A DNA stretch of 54,683 nucleotides from Devosia sp. 66-14 (GCA_001899085.1 MKVB01000006.1:431793-486475); one strand, 5' to 3'; counted from the first letter of the stretch, positions 33,019-41,481 are shown. Notes: generated by a model from the sequence alone, not told the origin. Numbers and translations: made by a program.

Positions 33019-33035
33019 GCGGCGACGCAGTTGCC

Positions 33036-34238
33036 TCAGCTTGCCCGCTTTTCGGCGGTTTCGCGCGCCCGGCGCAGCACGTCGGCATAATCGGGGTTGA
33101 ACCGCAACTCGGCCATCTTGATCGCAGCATCGAGCCGCGCGCCGGTCACCCGGTCGCCCGGGTTCTGCCGGAACAGCTCGAGGTTGCGCTGCACGTGCAT
33201 TTCCAGCGCCTGCCCGACCTGGGTCCAGGTCTGATCGAACATGGCGTTGAGGGCGAGCGAATCGCGGCAATCGCGGATCGTCGCCAGCACGTAGCAACCA
33301 TTGAGCGCCGCCAGCACCTGGTCGCTGTCGAGCCGATCGGTGCCCGAATGGCGGCGCAGTGCCAGGTTCACATTGGGGGAGACCTCACGCAGCTTTGGTT
33401 CGACCAACTCCGACACGGTCTTGGTCACGGCGGCGACGGCGGTCGACCAGCGGGTCAGGCGGCCGAGTTCGACATAGCCGGTCACTGCCCGCATCAACCG
33501 GTGGAAGCGGTCGATGGCACGGCAGGTCAGGTCGATATCGGCGAAGGCGCCATGCTGGTCGAGGGCCGGGATCTGCGCCTGGGCATGCGACAATATCGCT
33601 TCGATGAGCGGCGCGAAGCCGGCGCGCTGCAGCGACCCCTCGGTGGCGGAACCGGCGAGACGAATGGCGGCAGCCATCAGCCGCCCGGGGTGAGTCACCT
33701 GCCCCATCGCTGCCTGGAACAGCAGAGCGGAGACAGCATGGTCGTTGAGCGGCATCGACTGCAATGCCACGCCCAACGCGGTTTCGTCGGTCATGGCGTT
33801 GGCGGCGCGGCCGAACGCCTGCGCCTTGTCGAGCAGGCTGCGGCATTTCAGTGCATTGAGCACGACCGGCAGCCGGCGAAAGCCGTCGTCGCTGCCGAAC
33901 TGAATCTGCATGCGGCGCTCGGCCTCGGGGGTGGTGATCGCCGCGAGGGCAGCGCGGGAGCGCTGCAGCAGCTCGGGCATCAGCAGGTCGAGTGCCTGGC
34001 GGGCGGCCGGGTCCTCGTCGCTGACGCCGGTGTCGATCAGGTCGGGCGCCACGTCGCGGACCATCCAGGTCCAGGCCGCCTGGGCGTGCGGCTCCGCGAT
34101 GCCGCCGTCGAAATCGAAACCGGCCGGCCCCGGGGCGATGACCGCATCGATCAGCCCGAAAAACGGCCGCACGGCGCGGGGCGACCGGCGCGACACGGCA
34201 GGGTCAGTCGACTGAAGACGAGGGGCAGTATCGGGCAT
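33036..34238 (-). CDS. Hypothetical protein, 400 residues, alpha-helical
   Basis: I do not recognise this protein. It has no signal peptide or membrane helix. After a proline/arginine-rich start it is mostly helical, with recurring patterns such as LKCRSLLDKAQAFGRAANAM, TRWSTAVAAVTKTVSELVEP and QTWTQVGQALEMHVQRNLEL, compatible with helical repeats or a scaffold. It converges on the oxidoreductase pair with 17 bases between, and is 148 bases downstream of the lipoprotein gene on the same strand. Codon use looks like the rest of the window, so it is probably a long-standing resident gene. Confidence 0.65.
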   Translation of the reverse strand: MPDTAPRLQSTDPAVSRRSPRAVRPFFGLIDAVIAPGPAGFDFDGGIAEPHAQAAWTWMVRDVAPDLIDTGVSDEDPAARQALDLLMPELLQRSRAALAAITTPEAERRMQIQFGSDDGFRRLPVVLNALKCRSLLDKAQAFGRAANAMTDETALGVALQSMPLNDHAVSALLFQAAMGQVTHPGRLMAAAIRLAGSATEGSLQRAGFAPLIEAILSHAQAQIPALDQHGAFADIDLTCRAIDRFHRLMRAVTGYVELGRLTRWSTAVAAVTKTVSELVEPKLREVSPNVNLALRRHSGTDRLDSDQVLAALNGCYVLATIRDCRDSLALNAMFDQTWTQVGQALEMHVQRNLELFRQNPGDRVTGARLDAAIKMAELRFNPDYADVLRRARETAEKRAS

Positions 34239-34386
34239 GAAAACCGGCGGGCGTCAGAGTCCGAGGATTGTCTTCGAACCTAGCGCCCGACGGTAAACAA
34301 AAGACTATCCGCGGCAGGCGCCGCCGATCACATCGCTGTCAGACAAAGCGAAATATGCCGCCGTCAACGGCCCCGGACGGGCCCGC

Positions 34387-34884
34387 TCAGCCGGCGACGC
34401 TCCAGGTGCCATCGACCTCGCGACAGGCCGTGCCCTTGCGGGCGTGCGGGGTGCCGGCGATGGTCACCGTGTGGGTGAAATCGCGGCAGTCGATGTTGTT
34501 GACGCGCACATAGGGACCCACGGTCACGTTGCCCGAGGTCCCCTTGTCGCCGGTCCAGGCGCGCGGCGCGCCGGGGCGGCCGAAGGTCAGGGCGTTGAAC
34601 TGGGCGCTCGCCGCTTCCGACTTGTCCTTGGCCGAGAGCTGGCCGAGCACCGAAGCGTCAAGGAAGGCGGTCACGTCGTTCATCGTGGTGTTGGCGGACT
34701 GGATGGCGCCCGGTGCCGGCAGCGAGGCCGGCGTGACGGTCGGCTGCGTGCCGAGCGTGCCCAGCGTCGAGTTCGGCTGCGGCAGCGTCGGCCCGAGGGC
34801 AATGTCGGAGTTCGAAGGACCCATGCTGCAACCGGCAAGCAGGAGCATGGCAAGAACGGGAAGGGCGCGAACGATCTGCTGCAT
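34387..34884 (-). CDS. RT0821/Lpp0805-like surface lipoprotein
   Basis: A 165-residue lipoprotein: hydrophobic signal and lipobox LLLAGC with the acylated C19. After a low-complexity proline/threonine spacer comes a C-terminal domain ending in a pair of strands with CRDFTHTVTIAG and GTACREVDGTW, the pattern of the RT0821/Lpp0805 (17-kDa-antigen-like) surface proteins. It starts 26 bases after the feuQ stop, so it is probably the last gene of the feuP-feuQ operon. Its function is not known; a role in the envelope is suggested by the lipid anchor and by its operon. Confidence 0.75.
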   Translation of the reverse strand: MQQIVRALPVLAMLLLAGCSMGPSNSDIALGPTLPQPNSTLGTLGTQPTVTPASLPAPGAIQSANTTMNDVTAFLDASVLGQLSAKDKSEAASAQFNALTFGRPGAPRAWTGDKGTSGNVTVGPYVRVNNIDCRDFTHTVTIAGTPHARKGTACREVDGTWSVAG

Positions 34885-34910
34885 CTGGGTCTCTTGGGGT
34901 GGCCGGGCCC

Positions 34911-36329
34911 TTATTCCTTGCGTATTGAGGCGAAAGTGCGGAAACCCGCCACCTTTGCGGCCGGCAGCCGCAATTCTGCCAGGAGCCCCCCCAGCACTGA
35001 TCGTTTCAATTGCAGGGACCCGCCATAGACGTCAACCAGTTCCTTGACGATATCCAAGCCCAGGCCGGAACCGGGGGTCTTCTCGTCCAGCCTGACACCG
35101 CGGCGCAACACTTTGCTGGCCTCCTCCTCGGTCAGCCCCGGGCCGTCATCGTCGATCTTGATCAGCAGGTTGGCAGTCGCGCCGCTGCGCTCGGCCACCA
35201 CGGTGACGCCGATCGAGGATTTGGCCCATTTGCAGGCGTTATCGAGCAGGTTGCCGGCCATCTCCTCGAGATCACCTTCGTCACCGCGGAACCAGGGCAG
35301 CGACGCATCCGGCCGCACCATGGCGATGGTCACCCGCGGGTTCAGCTTCTGCATGACCCTGGTCAACCGCAGCATCACATGGGTGGCATCGGCCTTCTTG
35401 CCGACCACCGACGAGCGGGCCGCCAGTCGGGCGCGGTCGAGATAGGTGCTGACCAGCTGGCTCATCTTCTCGGTTTCGGTGGCCACCACCTTGGCGAGGC
35501 TGTTCTTCTTGTCGATGCCGGCCTCGTTGCGCAGCACGGCGATCGGCGTCTTCAGCCCGTGCGCCAGGTTGCCCACCTGGTTGCGGGCCCGCTCGACGAT
35601 CTGCGCGTTGGAGCGCAACAGCTCGTTGATCTCCTCCGACAGCGGCGCCAGCTCCGCCGGGTAGGCGCCGGTAAGCATGGCGGCGTCACCCTCGCGGACC
35701 CGTTCCACTTCGCGGCGCAACCGCCCGACCGGCCGCAGCGCCAGGCGCGCCACGATGGTCGACATCACCGCCAGCATGATCGCCACCGCACCGAGCACGA
35801 TCAGCGTCTGGCCGCGGAACTCGTCGACCAGCGACAGGATTTCGTCGAGCGAGCCTGTGACCATGATGTGGAGCGGCATGCCGTTCACCGTCACGGCGCG
35901 TTCGATCACCCGGATCTTGATGTTGAACGGGTCGGTCAGCACCGCCGATTTCGAGTTGGTGGCGTCGAACGGGCCCGGCAGCGGGCCCAGCACCATGCCG
36001 ACATAGGAGTTGGAGAAGTTGAGCAGTTCGCCCTTGTCATCGCGGATCGCCCAGTACCAGCCCGAGCCGGTGCGATCGAAACGCGGATCGGCGACCTTGA
36101 TCTGTTCCGATTTCGGGGTGTCGGAGAGCAGGCTCAGGTCGGTCAGCGTCTCGACGTGAAACTCCAGGGTCTCGACGAGGCTGTTGTCGAGGGCCCGCGA
36201 ATAGAGTTCGGTAAGCAGGAACGCCGTCGCCACCAGCGCCACGATCAGCCAGCCGGCCGACAGCAGGAACAGCGAGGCGGCGATCGACCCCTTTCGCTGC
36301 GACACGGGATGTCCAGGCGCGTCAGTCAC
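34911..36329 (-). CDS. feuQ: FeuQ-type sensor histidine kinase (PhoQ-like)
   Basis: A 472-residue membrane kinase. Helices at about 19-40 and 175-196 enclose a periplasmic sensor of roughly 130 residues; HAMP, then HisKA with H257 in NLAHGLKTPIAVL, and the ATPase domain with NLLDNACKWA, DDDGPGLTEEE and GSGLGLDIVKEL. GLKTP in the H box and the PhoQ-like ATPase favour the FeuQ/PhoQ branch. The best start is GTG at 36327-36329, 47 bases after feuP. In rhizobia FeuQ responds to osmotic conditions and controls cyclic-glucan export; that function is transferred by family, not shown here. Confidence 0.85.
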   Translation of the reverse strand: MTDAPGHPVSQRKGSIAASLFLLSAGWLIVALVATAFLLTELYSRALDNSLVETLEFHVETLTDLSLLSDTPKSEQIKVADPRFDRTGSGWYWAIRDDKGELLNFSNSYVGMVLGPLPGPFDATNSKSAVLTDPFNIKIRVIERAVTVNGMPLHIMVTGSLDEILSLVDEFRGQTLIVLGAVAIMLAVMSTIVARLALRPVGRLRREVERVREGDAAMLTGAYPAELAPLSEEINELLRSNAQIVERARNQVGNLAHGLKTPIAVLRNEAGIDKKNSLAKVVATETEKMSQLVSTYLDRARLAARSSVVGKKADATHVMLRLTRVMQKLNPRVTIAMVRPDASLPWFRGDEGDLEEMAGNLLDNACKWAKSSIGVTVVAERSGATANLLIKIDDDGPGLTEEEASKVLRRGVRLDEKTPGSGLGLDIVKELVDVYGGSLQLKRSVLGGLLAELRLPAAKVAGFRTFASIRKE

Positions 36330-36376
36330 GGGCGTGCCCTGCCCTGTCCGCCGGTGCTGTCCCGCTCCTAATGTTG

Positions 36377-37036
36377 TCAGTCCTCTGCGATCTGGTAGCC
36401 CAGCCCACGCACGGTCTGGATGCAATCCTCCGGCAGCTTCTTGCGCAGCCGGCCGACGAACACTTCGATGGTATTGGAATCGCGGTCGAAATCCTGATCG
36501 TAAAGGTGCTCGGTCAGCTCGGTGCGCGAGATCACCTTGCCCTTGTGGTGCATCAGGTAGCTCAGCAGCCGCAATTCGTGGCTGGTCAGCTTCACCGAGT
36601 GCCCATCGACGGTCACCTTGCCGGCCTTGACGTCGAGGCGGACCGAGCCGGCGCTGATCTCGTTCGACGCCTGCCCGGCCGCCCGGCGCACCAGCGCCCG
36701 GACGCGGGCCAGCACTTCTTCCATGTGAAAGGGCTTGGCCACATAGTCGTCGGCGCCGGCGTCTATGCCCTGCACCTTGTCGCTCCAGCGGTCGCGGGCG
36801 GTCAGCAGCAGCACCGGCATCTTCTTGCCGGCCCGGCGCCATTCCTCGAGCACCGAAAGACCATCCATCTGCGGCAGGCCGATATCGAGCACCACGGCGT
36901 CATACGGTTCGGTATCGCCCAGGAAGTGGCCTTCCTCGCCGTCGAAGGCCACGTCGACGACGTAGCCTCCCTCGGTCAGCGCGTCCTTCAACTGCCGGTT
37001 GAGATTGGTGTCGTCTTCCACGACGAGAATGCGCAT
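36377..37036 (-). CDS. feuP: FeuP-type OmpR-family response regulator
   Basis: A 219-residue response regulator with phosphorylated D51 in VVLDIGLPQMDGL, the EDD acidic pocket, the lysine in KPFHMEEVLARVRAL and a winged-helix output domain. Several stretches (EEGHFLGDTEPYDAVVLDIG, DQDFDRDSNTIEVFVGRLRK) match what I recall of FeuP of rhizobia very closely, which is why I give the symbol. It is preceded by a FeuN-like small periplasmic gene and followed by feuQ. In Sinorhizobium FeuP activates genes including the cyclic-glucan exporter ndvA. Confidence 0.88.
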   Translation of the reverse strand: MRILVVEDDTNLNRQLKDALTEGGYVVDVAFDGEEGHFLGDTEPYDAVVLDIGLPQMDGLSVLEEWRRAGKKMPVLLLTARDRWSDKVQGIDAGADDYVAKPFHMEEVLARVRALVRRAAGQASNEISAGSVRLDVKAGKVTVDGHSVKLTSHELRLLSYLMHHKGKVISRTELTEHLYDQDFDRDSNTIEVFVGRLRKKLPEDCIQTVRGLGYQIAED

Positions 37037-37131
37037 CGATACGTCCCCTATTGCCGCCGCGACAGCTTCCGCGCCCGGCGACAGCCGGCCCTACGCGCGA
37101 AAGACGTCCGGTCTTGATTCTATGTGAGGCT

Positions 37132-37422
37132 TCACTGAGCCGGCAAGCTCACAGGTTTGCTTTCGCCAGTTTCATCCATGACGTTGACCTGCCACTCCCA
37201 GCGGCCGCCAACCTGGCAGACGCGGGCCTGCGAGCTGATGATCTTGCCATCGACCCCCGACTGCGCGATCGCCTGCGACAGCTGCACCAGCTCGCCATTG
37301 TCGATCATCTGCTGGATTTCGCGCTTCGACAGGCATTCCTGCGCCACCGCGGGAGCGGCAACGCCGAAAGCCAGCGCCAGCGTCAACACGCCAGCCGCCA
37401 CCAATGTCAGTTTCTGTGTCAT
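37132..37422 (-). CDS. Small periplasmic PepSY-like protein, FeuN candidate
   Basis: A 96-residue protein with a signal peptide (cleavage after AVA near residue 27). The mature part of about 69 residues has cysteines at 30 and 69 and the pattern CLSKREIQQMIDNGE, then a VDGKIISSQARVC strand and WEWQVNVMDETG, which looks like a PepSY-type fold. It sits 95 bases upstream of feuP on the same strand. In Sinorhizobium a small periplasmic protein, FeuN, encoded upstream of feuP, restrains FeuPQ signalling. Position, size and export make this a candidate FeuN, but sequence identity could not be tested, so I give no symbol. Confidence 0.65.
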   Translation of the reverse strand: MTQKLTLVAAGVLTLALAFGVAAPAVAQECLSKREIQQMIDNGELVQLSQAIAQSGVDGKIISSQARVCQVGGRWEWQVNVMDETGESKPVSLPAQ

Positions 37423-37465
37423 CGGGGAGTTATGCGGCCGAATGGCTGAATGTGGGATGAACAGT

Positions 37466-39013
37466 TTAGGTGCCCGCTCGGAAGGCGGGCCACTGAAGGA
37501 TGCGGCCTGTCGTCTCCAGCGCTGCTTTTACGTCCTTTCGCATCGACAACCCGGCGTAAAGTTCGTCCATCCTCACCGTAATCTCCGGCCTCGCCGGCGG
37601 CGGCATATAGACCTGCAGGTCGGAGAGCATTTCCCGTCGGGTGCCGGGGTCCTCAAGACGAGAAATGACGATGCCAGCCAACCGGTCAACGTCGCCTACG
37701 CACAGCAGAGCAAGTTTGGCCGCCTGGAAGTTGACATCGACATTCGCGACCAGAAACTCGACGGCTGCCGACGACTTGGCGGCATCTCCGTTTTGATGGT
37801 AGGCGCAGGCCTCTACCTCCTTGATTGCCGACATGCCGAAGGCGCTTGCGGTGCCTGTGTCGATTTGGGCCACAGCTTCCAGTGCCTTATCAGCCTCGCC
37901 AAGCACATAATAAAAGTCGCCGAGATTCACGCTCTGGCTCACCTCGCCCGGCTGATAAGAATTTGAGATGTCCCGCGACTTGGTCTGGGCGGTAATCGCT
38001 TCCTCCCATCTACCAAGTTTCATCAATATTCTCGCACGAGTATTGTGCAACCAAGCGAGATAATCTTCCTCGTCGTCCAACGCTGGCTTTCCCAATGCAG
38101 CATCCGCTCGGCCGATCGCACCATCCAACAACGCCAGACCCTCGTCCAACCGGTTGAAGTCAGCTAGCTCGCTCGCAACCCGCATGACCTTGGATGCGTC
38201 TCTCGGATGTTCGTCGACAAGCGCCTTGCCGTCGACAATCTCCGCCTGCCTCGCGTCGCGATAGGCCTGGTAAACGTCCGCGCGCGCATAATCGCTTAAG
38301 CGCAGGTCGTAAGACAGCGCCGCCAGGCTGTTGGCATCACGCAATCCGTCGGCCACCGCCGCCGCGTCGTCCGGCCTGCCCTCGGAGATGTAGTTCTCCA
38401 ACAGGTCGATCCATATCGGATCGAGTGAAATAAAGTCGCCATCGAGGTCGAAACCTGCAGTCCAGAGGGTTCCCGCGAGCTCGTGATATATCTCAGGTGG
38501 GCTCGATTTTCTGGCATTGCGCAGTATGCCGAAAGCGAAGCGACCTTCCCACTGAGCCAACAACTTGGGATTCTGTCTGGCGACCTCCGTCATCGCTACG
38601 GCAGCACCGTCGTGGTTCTTGTTTTCCTTAGCGACGACCGCGTAGAGCTGCCAGTAGCCTGCGTCCAGGCGATCGGGGCTAATCGTCGCCGCCTCGTCCA
38701 GATATGCCTGGCCCTGCTTTGCTGAGCCGGCATGGGCCTCCAACATCCCCAAGGCCAGAAGCGCACGGTATCTAAAGTCATCGCTTGAAGCCTTGAACTC
38801 GGGACGCTGAAGAAGTGCTGCTCCTTCTGACAGGGCGCTCTCAACATCGCCTTCCATCATGCGGGCTCCGATGAGCTCCAGCTGCTCTTCTATCGTCGGT
38901 TGGGGCTTGTGCTCGGAGCGCGGAAGCTGTGGCGTCGCCGCGCCAAACGCGAGATTGGCACTCGCGGTGATTAGTAGCAGTGCCAACAACGAACGAAGTG
39001 TCACACCAAGCAT
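37466..39013 (-). CDS. Secreted TPR-like protein of unknown function
   Basis: A 515-residue exported protein: signal peptide at 1-24 (VTLRSLLALLLITASANLAFG) and then a long run of helix pairs. Recurring motifs such as ALLALGMLEAHAGSAKQGQAY, LHNTRARILMKLGRWEEAI and LGDFYYVLGEADKALEAV are TPR-like. Its codons use more A and T than the neighbours. It is 43 bases upstream of the FeuN-like gene in the same direction, so readthrough is possible. There is no good ribosome site before ATG 39013. Proteins of this layout bind other proteins; the target is unknown. Confidence 0.72.
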   Translation of the reverse strand: MLGVTLRSLLALLLITASANLAFGAATPQLPRSEHKPQPTIEEQLELIGARMMEGDVESALSEGAALLQRPEFKASSDDFRYRALLALGMLEAHAGSAKQGQAYLDEAATISPDRLDAGYWQLYAVVAKENKNHDGAAVAMTEVARQNPKLLAQWEGRFAFGILRNARKSSPPEIYHELAGTLWTAGFDLDGDFISLDPIWIDLLENYISEGRPDDAAAVADGLRDANSLAALSYDLRLSDYARADVYQAYRDARQAEIVDGKALVDEHPRDASKVMRVASELADFNRLDEGLALLDGAIGRADAALGKPALDDEEDYLAWLHNTRARILMKLGRWEEAITAQTKSRDISNSYQPGEVSQSVNLGDFYYVLGEADKALEAVAQIDTGTASAFGMSAIKEVEACAYHQNGDAAKSSAAVEFLVANVDVNFQAAKLALLCVGDVDRLAGIVISRLEDPGTRREMLSDLQVYMPPPARPEITVRMDELYAGLSMRKDVKAALETTGRILQWPAFRAGT

Positions 39014-39389
39014 CTCAATAAATACCCGATCCCCTCAATGCCAATATGTCTATCCGTCAGGGAGTTACTTTCTCAAGTCAAATTCCAAGGTGGCCTGCCG
39101 CCTTGCGAAGATCGAACCCGGCCTCTTCATGATGAGTTGAGACAGCGCCGCGGCTGCCACAGGGTTCCCACGACAAACCGCGGAGCTCGACAGTTGCCAG
39201 CTATTGGATGCTCGCGCTTTCGTCGCCCCCCGGGGGGAGCTCGCCAATGGGCGGTGCCGATCAACGTTTCCCACCTTCTCGCGTGGTCGGAACGCGGCTA
39301 GGCTTCTGCCTGCAAACTGCCGTGCTCAAAACGAGAAGAGCCTGCAACTCTTCCTGAAAGCGCTGTGCATGCTCTGAGGAGGAGGACCA
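39014..39389. other. 376-bp stretch with no supported gene
   Basis: No credible coding region, tRNA or terminator was seen. It holds a 12-bp run CCCCCCGGGGGG (39226-39237) and, at its right end, the GGAGGAGG ribosome site of the DUF2442 gene. One plus-strand frame (39038-39301) has no ribosome site and no recognisable fold. Confidence 0.6.
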
Positions 39390-39620
39390 ATGAGCACGAC
39401 GACCAATCCCGGCTCCCGGGCCATCGACGTCCGGTTCGGCACCGCCACGCTCGAAGTCAAACTGGCGGACGGACGCGAGCTGATCGCCCCGCTCACCCGC
39501 TATCCCCGCCTCCGCGACGGCCCGCCGGCCGCCCGCCTCAACTGGCGCTTCACCGACGGCGGCGCCGGGCTGCGCTGGCCCGACCTCGACGTGGACATTT
39601 CGGTTGGAGAGCTGGAGTGA
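39390..39620 (+). CDS. DUF2442 domain protein
   Basis: A 76-residue protein matching DUF2442: IDVRFGTATLEVKLADGREL, then PLTRYPRL and the tail LRWPDLDVDISVGEL, which is the usual WPDLDEDISVEGL end. Members resemble toxin-antitoxin-linked or molybdopterin-associated small proteins, but their role is unresolved. GGAGGAGG just before ATG 39390 makes the start sure. It stands alone, converging on an acetyltransferase gene. Confidence 0.88.
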   Translation: MSTTTNPGSRAIDVRFGTATLEVKLADGRELIAPLTRYPRLRDGPPAARLNWRFTDGGAGLRWPDLDVDISVGELE

Positions 39621-39637
39621 GCAGCAGCTGAACTGCG

Positions 39638-40048
39638 CTACCTGACCCACATCGACATGCCGACCGAGGCTGGCGCAGTCTCCTCGAAGCCGTACTGGGC
39701 GTAGAGATCCTTGGCCGGGCCGTCGGCGATGAGGCTCACATAGGCGCCTTTCGGGGCGTTGGCCTGCAGCCAGTCGACCAGCGCGGCAACGATGCGCTTG
39801 CCCAGCCCTTTGCCGCGATGCGCGGCGAGCACGGCAATGTCGGTGAGCTGGTAGACCGTGCCGCCATCGCCGATCACCCGGCCCATGCCGATGGTCTCGC
39901 CGGCGTGTTCGATCACCACGGCATGGATGGTGTTGGGCAGGCCGAGCGCCGCCGCCTCCGGCGATTTCGGCGTCAGCCCGCTGAGCCGTCGCAAATCGCA
40001 GAACTCGGCGACCGTCGGGATCCGCTCAATCAGTTGGTAGTCGCTCAC
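39638..40048 (-). CDS. GNAT family N-acetyltransferase
   Basis: A 136-residue acetyltransferase. The acetyl-CoA loop is DIAVLAAHRGKGLGKRIVAAL (about 75-95), with the RGKGLG pattern, and the C-terminal region DGPAKDLYAQYGFEETAP is the common YxxxGF end. Its substrate is unknown. It starts three bases after the stop of the VOC gene and is surely its operon partner. Confidence 0.88.
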   Translation of the reverse strand: MSDYQLIERIPTVAEFCDLRRLSGLTPKSPEAAALGLPNTIHAVVIEHAGETIGMGRVIGDGGTVYQLTDIAVLAAHRGKGLGKRIVAALVDWLQANAPKGAYVSLIADGPAKDLYAQYGFEETAPASVGMSMWVR

Positions 40049-40051
40049 GCT

Positions 40052-40444
40052 TCACTCCGCATCGAACAAGGTCAGCTGCACGCCATCGGGCGCCTCGAGC
40101 CGCGAATTGGTGGAACGGAACGGCGTCGGCCGAGGCGCACCCAGCACCCTGCCCCCTGCCGCCGCCAACATGTCGGTGGCCGCCGGCACGTCGTCGAAGC
40201 GCAAGGCCACGCGGAACTGGCCACCCACCGGATGGCCGACCTCGATGCCGTCGATGAACTCGGCATGCTTTCTGTCGGTGATCTCCAGCGTCGCGATCCC
40301 GGCGCCGAGGATCGCCACCCGGCCATCGTCGTCGCCGACCGAGATCTGCTCCTTGAGCCCCATCGTATCCCGCCAGAACGCCACCGCCCGCTCGAAGTCT
40401 TCGACGGTGATCACCAGGCGCAATTCGTGGACAGTGTTGGCCAT
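40052..40444 (-). CDS. VOC (glyoxalase-like) family protein
   Basis: A 130-residue protein with the paired beta-alpha-beta-beta-beta fold of the vicinal oxygen chelate group: ELRLVITVEDFERAVAFWRD at the start, then VAILGAGIATLEITD, and VALRFDDVPAATDMLAAAG in the second half, ending in LEAPDGVQLTLFD, the usual C-terminal glutamate strand. Probable lyase, dioxygenase or resistance-type member, not assigned further. It is the first gene of a two-gene unit with the GNAT protein. Confidence 0.85.
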   Translation of the reverse strand: MANTVHELRLVITVEDFERAVAFWRDTMGLKEQISVGDDDGRVAILGAGIATLEITDRKHAEFIDGIEVGHPVGGQFRVALRFDDVPAATDMLAAAGGRVLGAPRPTPFRSTNSRLEAPDGVQLTLFDAE

Positions 40445-40481
40445 ATGCTCCCCTCAGGTTCAGTTGCCGGATGCAGCTCGT

Positions 40482-41441
40482 TCAGACGGCCACTGCGATA
40501 TCGCAGCTGCAGCCGCTGGTTTTCAACGCTTCGCGCGCCACCTCCACGAAGACCCGGCGGAACCACTGCGATCGTCCGTCGGCCCGGTCGACCCGGCGAT
40601 AGAGCAACGAGACCGGCGAGGCCTCGAGCTCCACTGGCGGCCTGGAGACGGTGAGGCCGTGCAGCGACGCCATGCAGCGCGCAATCGACTCGGGGATCGT
40701 GGCGATGGCCGGCATGGCACTCAGTGCCGTCGGCAGCGCGGAAAAGCGCGGCACGGTCGCCACCACCCGTCGCGTCTGGCCGATCTTGTCGAGCGCGGCA
40801 TCAACATCGCCGATCATGTCCCCCTCGAACGACACCGCGATATGCGCCTCGCGAGTGAAATCCTCGAGGCTGAGCGGTGCGGCCAGTTTCAGTTGATCGG
40901 GGTCGTAGATGGAAATCGAGCACTGGTCGAACAGCGCCTGGCGCACGTGCCAGGAGGCCGGCTCAGGGTGCACGGAGACCGAAAGGTCGAAGTCGCCATC
41001 GTCCAGTTGCTGGCCCGGGTGATGGGTGTGCGACGCGACTGAAACCAGCTTCGCCCTGGGCGCCTCGCGCCGGATACGCGCCGCCAGCGGCCCGAAGAAC
41101 GCCGTCTCGAGATTGTCGCACATGCCGATCCGGAAGGTGCCCTCGTAGTGCAGCGGGTCGAAGGCATCGGGCGTGCGGATCGCCCGTTCGATCGAGCCCA
41201 GCGCATCCTCGATCGCCGGGGCGATGTCGAGGGCCCGCGGCGTCGGCTGCAAGCCACGCCCGACGCGCACGAACAGCTCGTCGTCGAGCGCCTCGCGCAG
41301 CCGCTTCAACGCCGCCGAGAGGCCGGGCTGGCCCAGCAGCAGCCGCTCGGCGGCGCGGCTGACATTGCGCTCCTGCATCAGCACCGAGAAGGCCAGCAGC
41401 AGGTTCAGATCGATCTTGCGGAGGGCTGTATCATTCATCAT
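40482..41441 (-). CDS. LysR family regulator (NodD-like branch)
   Basis: A 319-residue regulator with a winged helix at residues 8-66 (DLNLLLAFSVLMQERNVSRA, then LLGQPGLSAALKRLREALDD) and a two-lobed effector domain. The way it opens, with LRKIDLNLLLAF, is that of the NodD/LinR group. It is divergent from an MFS drug-type exporter with 129 bases between, and is likely its activator. The start could be either of two adjacent methionines. Confidence 0.9.
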   Translation of the reverse strand: MMNDTALRKIDLNLLLAFSVLMQERNVSRAAERLLLGQPGLSAALKRLREALDDELFVRVGRGLQPTPRALDIAPAIEDALGSIERAIRTPDAFDPLHYEGTFRIGMCDNLETAFFGPLAARIRREAPRAKLVSVASHTHHPGQQLDDGDFDLSVSVHPEPASWHVRQALFDQCSISIYDPDQLKLAAPLSLEDFTREAHIAVSFEGDMIGDVDAALDKIGQTRRVVATVPRFSALPTALSAMPAIATIPESIARCMASLHGLTVSRPPVELEASPVSLLYRRVDRADGRSQWFRRVFVEVAREALKTSGCSCDIAVAV

Positions 41442-41466
41442 TGCCAGTGATACCTCGCATGCCGAC

Positions 41467-41481
41467 TATCGATTTGCAATA
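41467..41481. promoter_or_regulatory. Possible LysR box
   Basis: TATCGATTTGCAATA, with T and A symmetrically placed (TAT and ATA ends) and a T-N11-A core at 41469-41481, lies in the divergent LysR/MFS region, 26 bases from the LysR start and about 90 from the MFS start. The motif is degenerate, so this is a guess. Confidence 0.35.

Noticed and set aside
30997-33297. A 766-codon minus-strand frame
   Set aside because: Antisense to the SoxA-like gene, with no domain and no ribosome site.
39226-39237. C6G6 palindrome as an operator
   Set aside because: Simple sequence in a GC-rich genome, no neighbouring promoter signal.
39038-39301. An 87-codon frame in the empty stretch
   Set aside because: No ribosome site, Arg/Pro/Cys-rich random-looking sequence.
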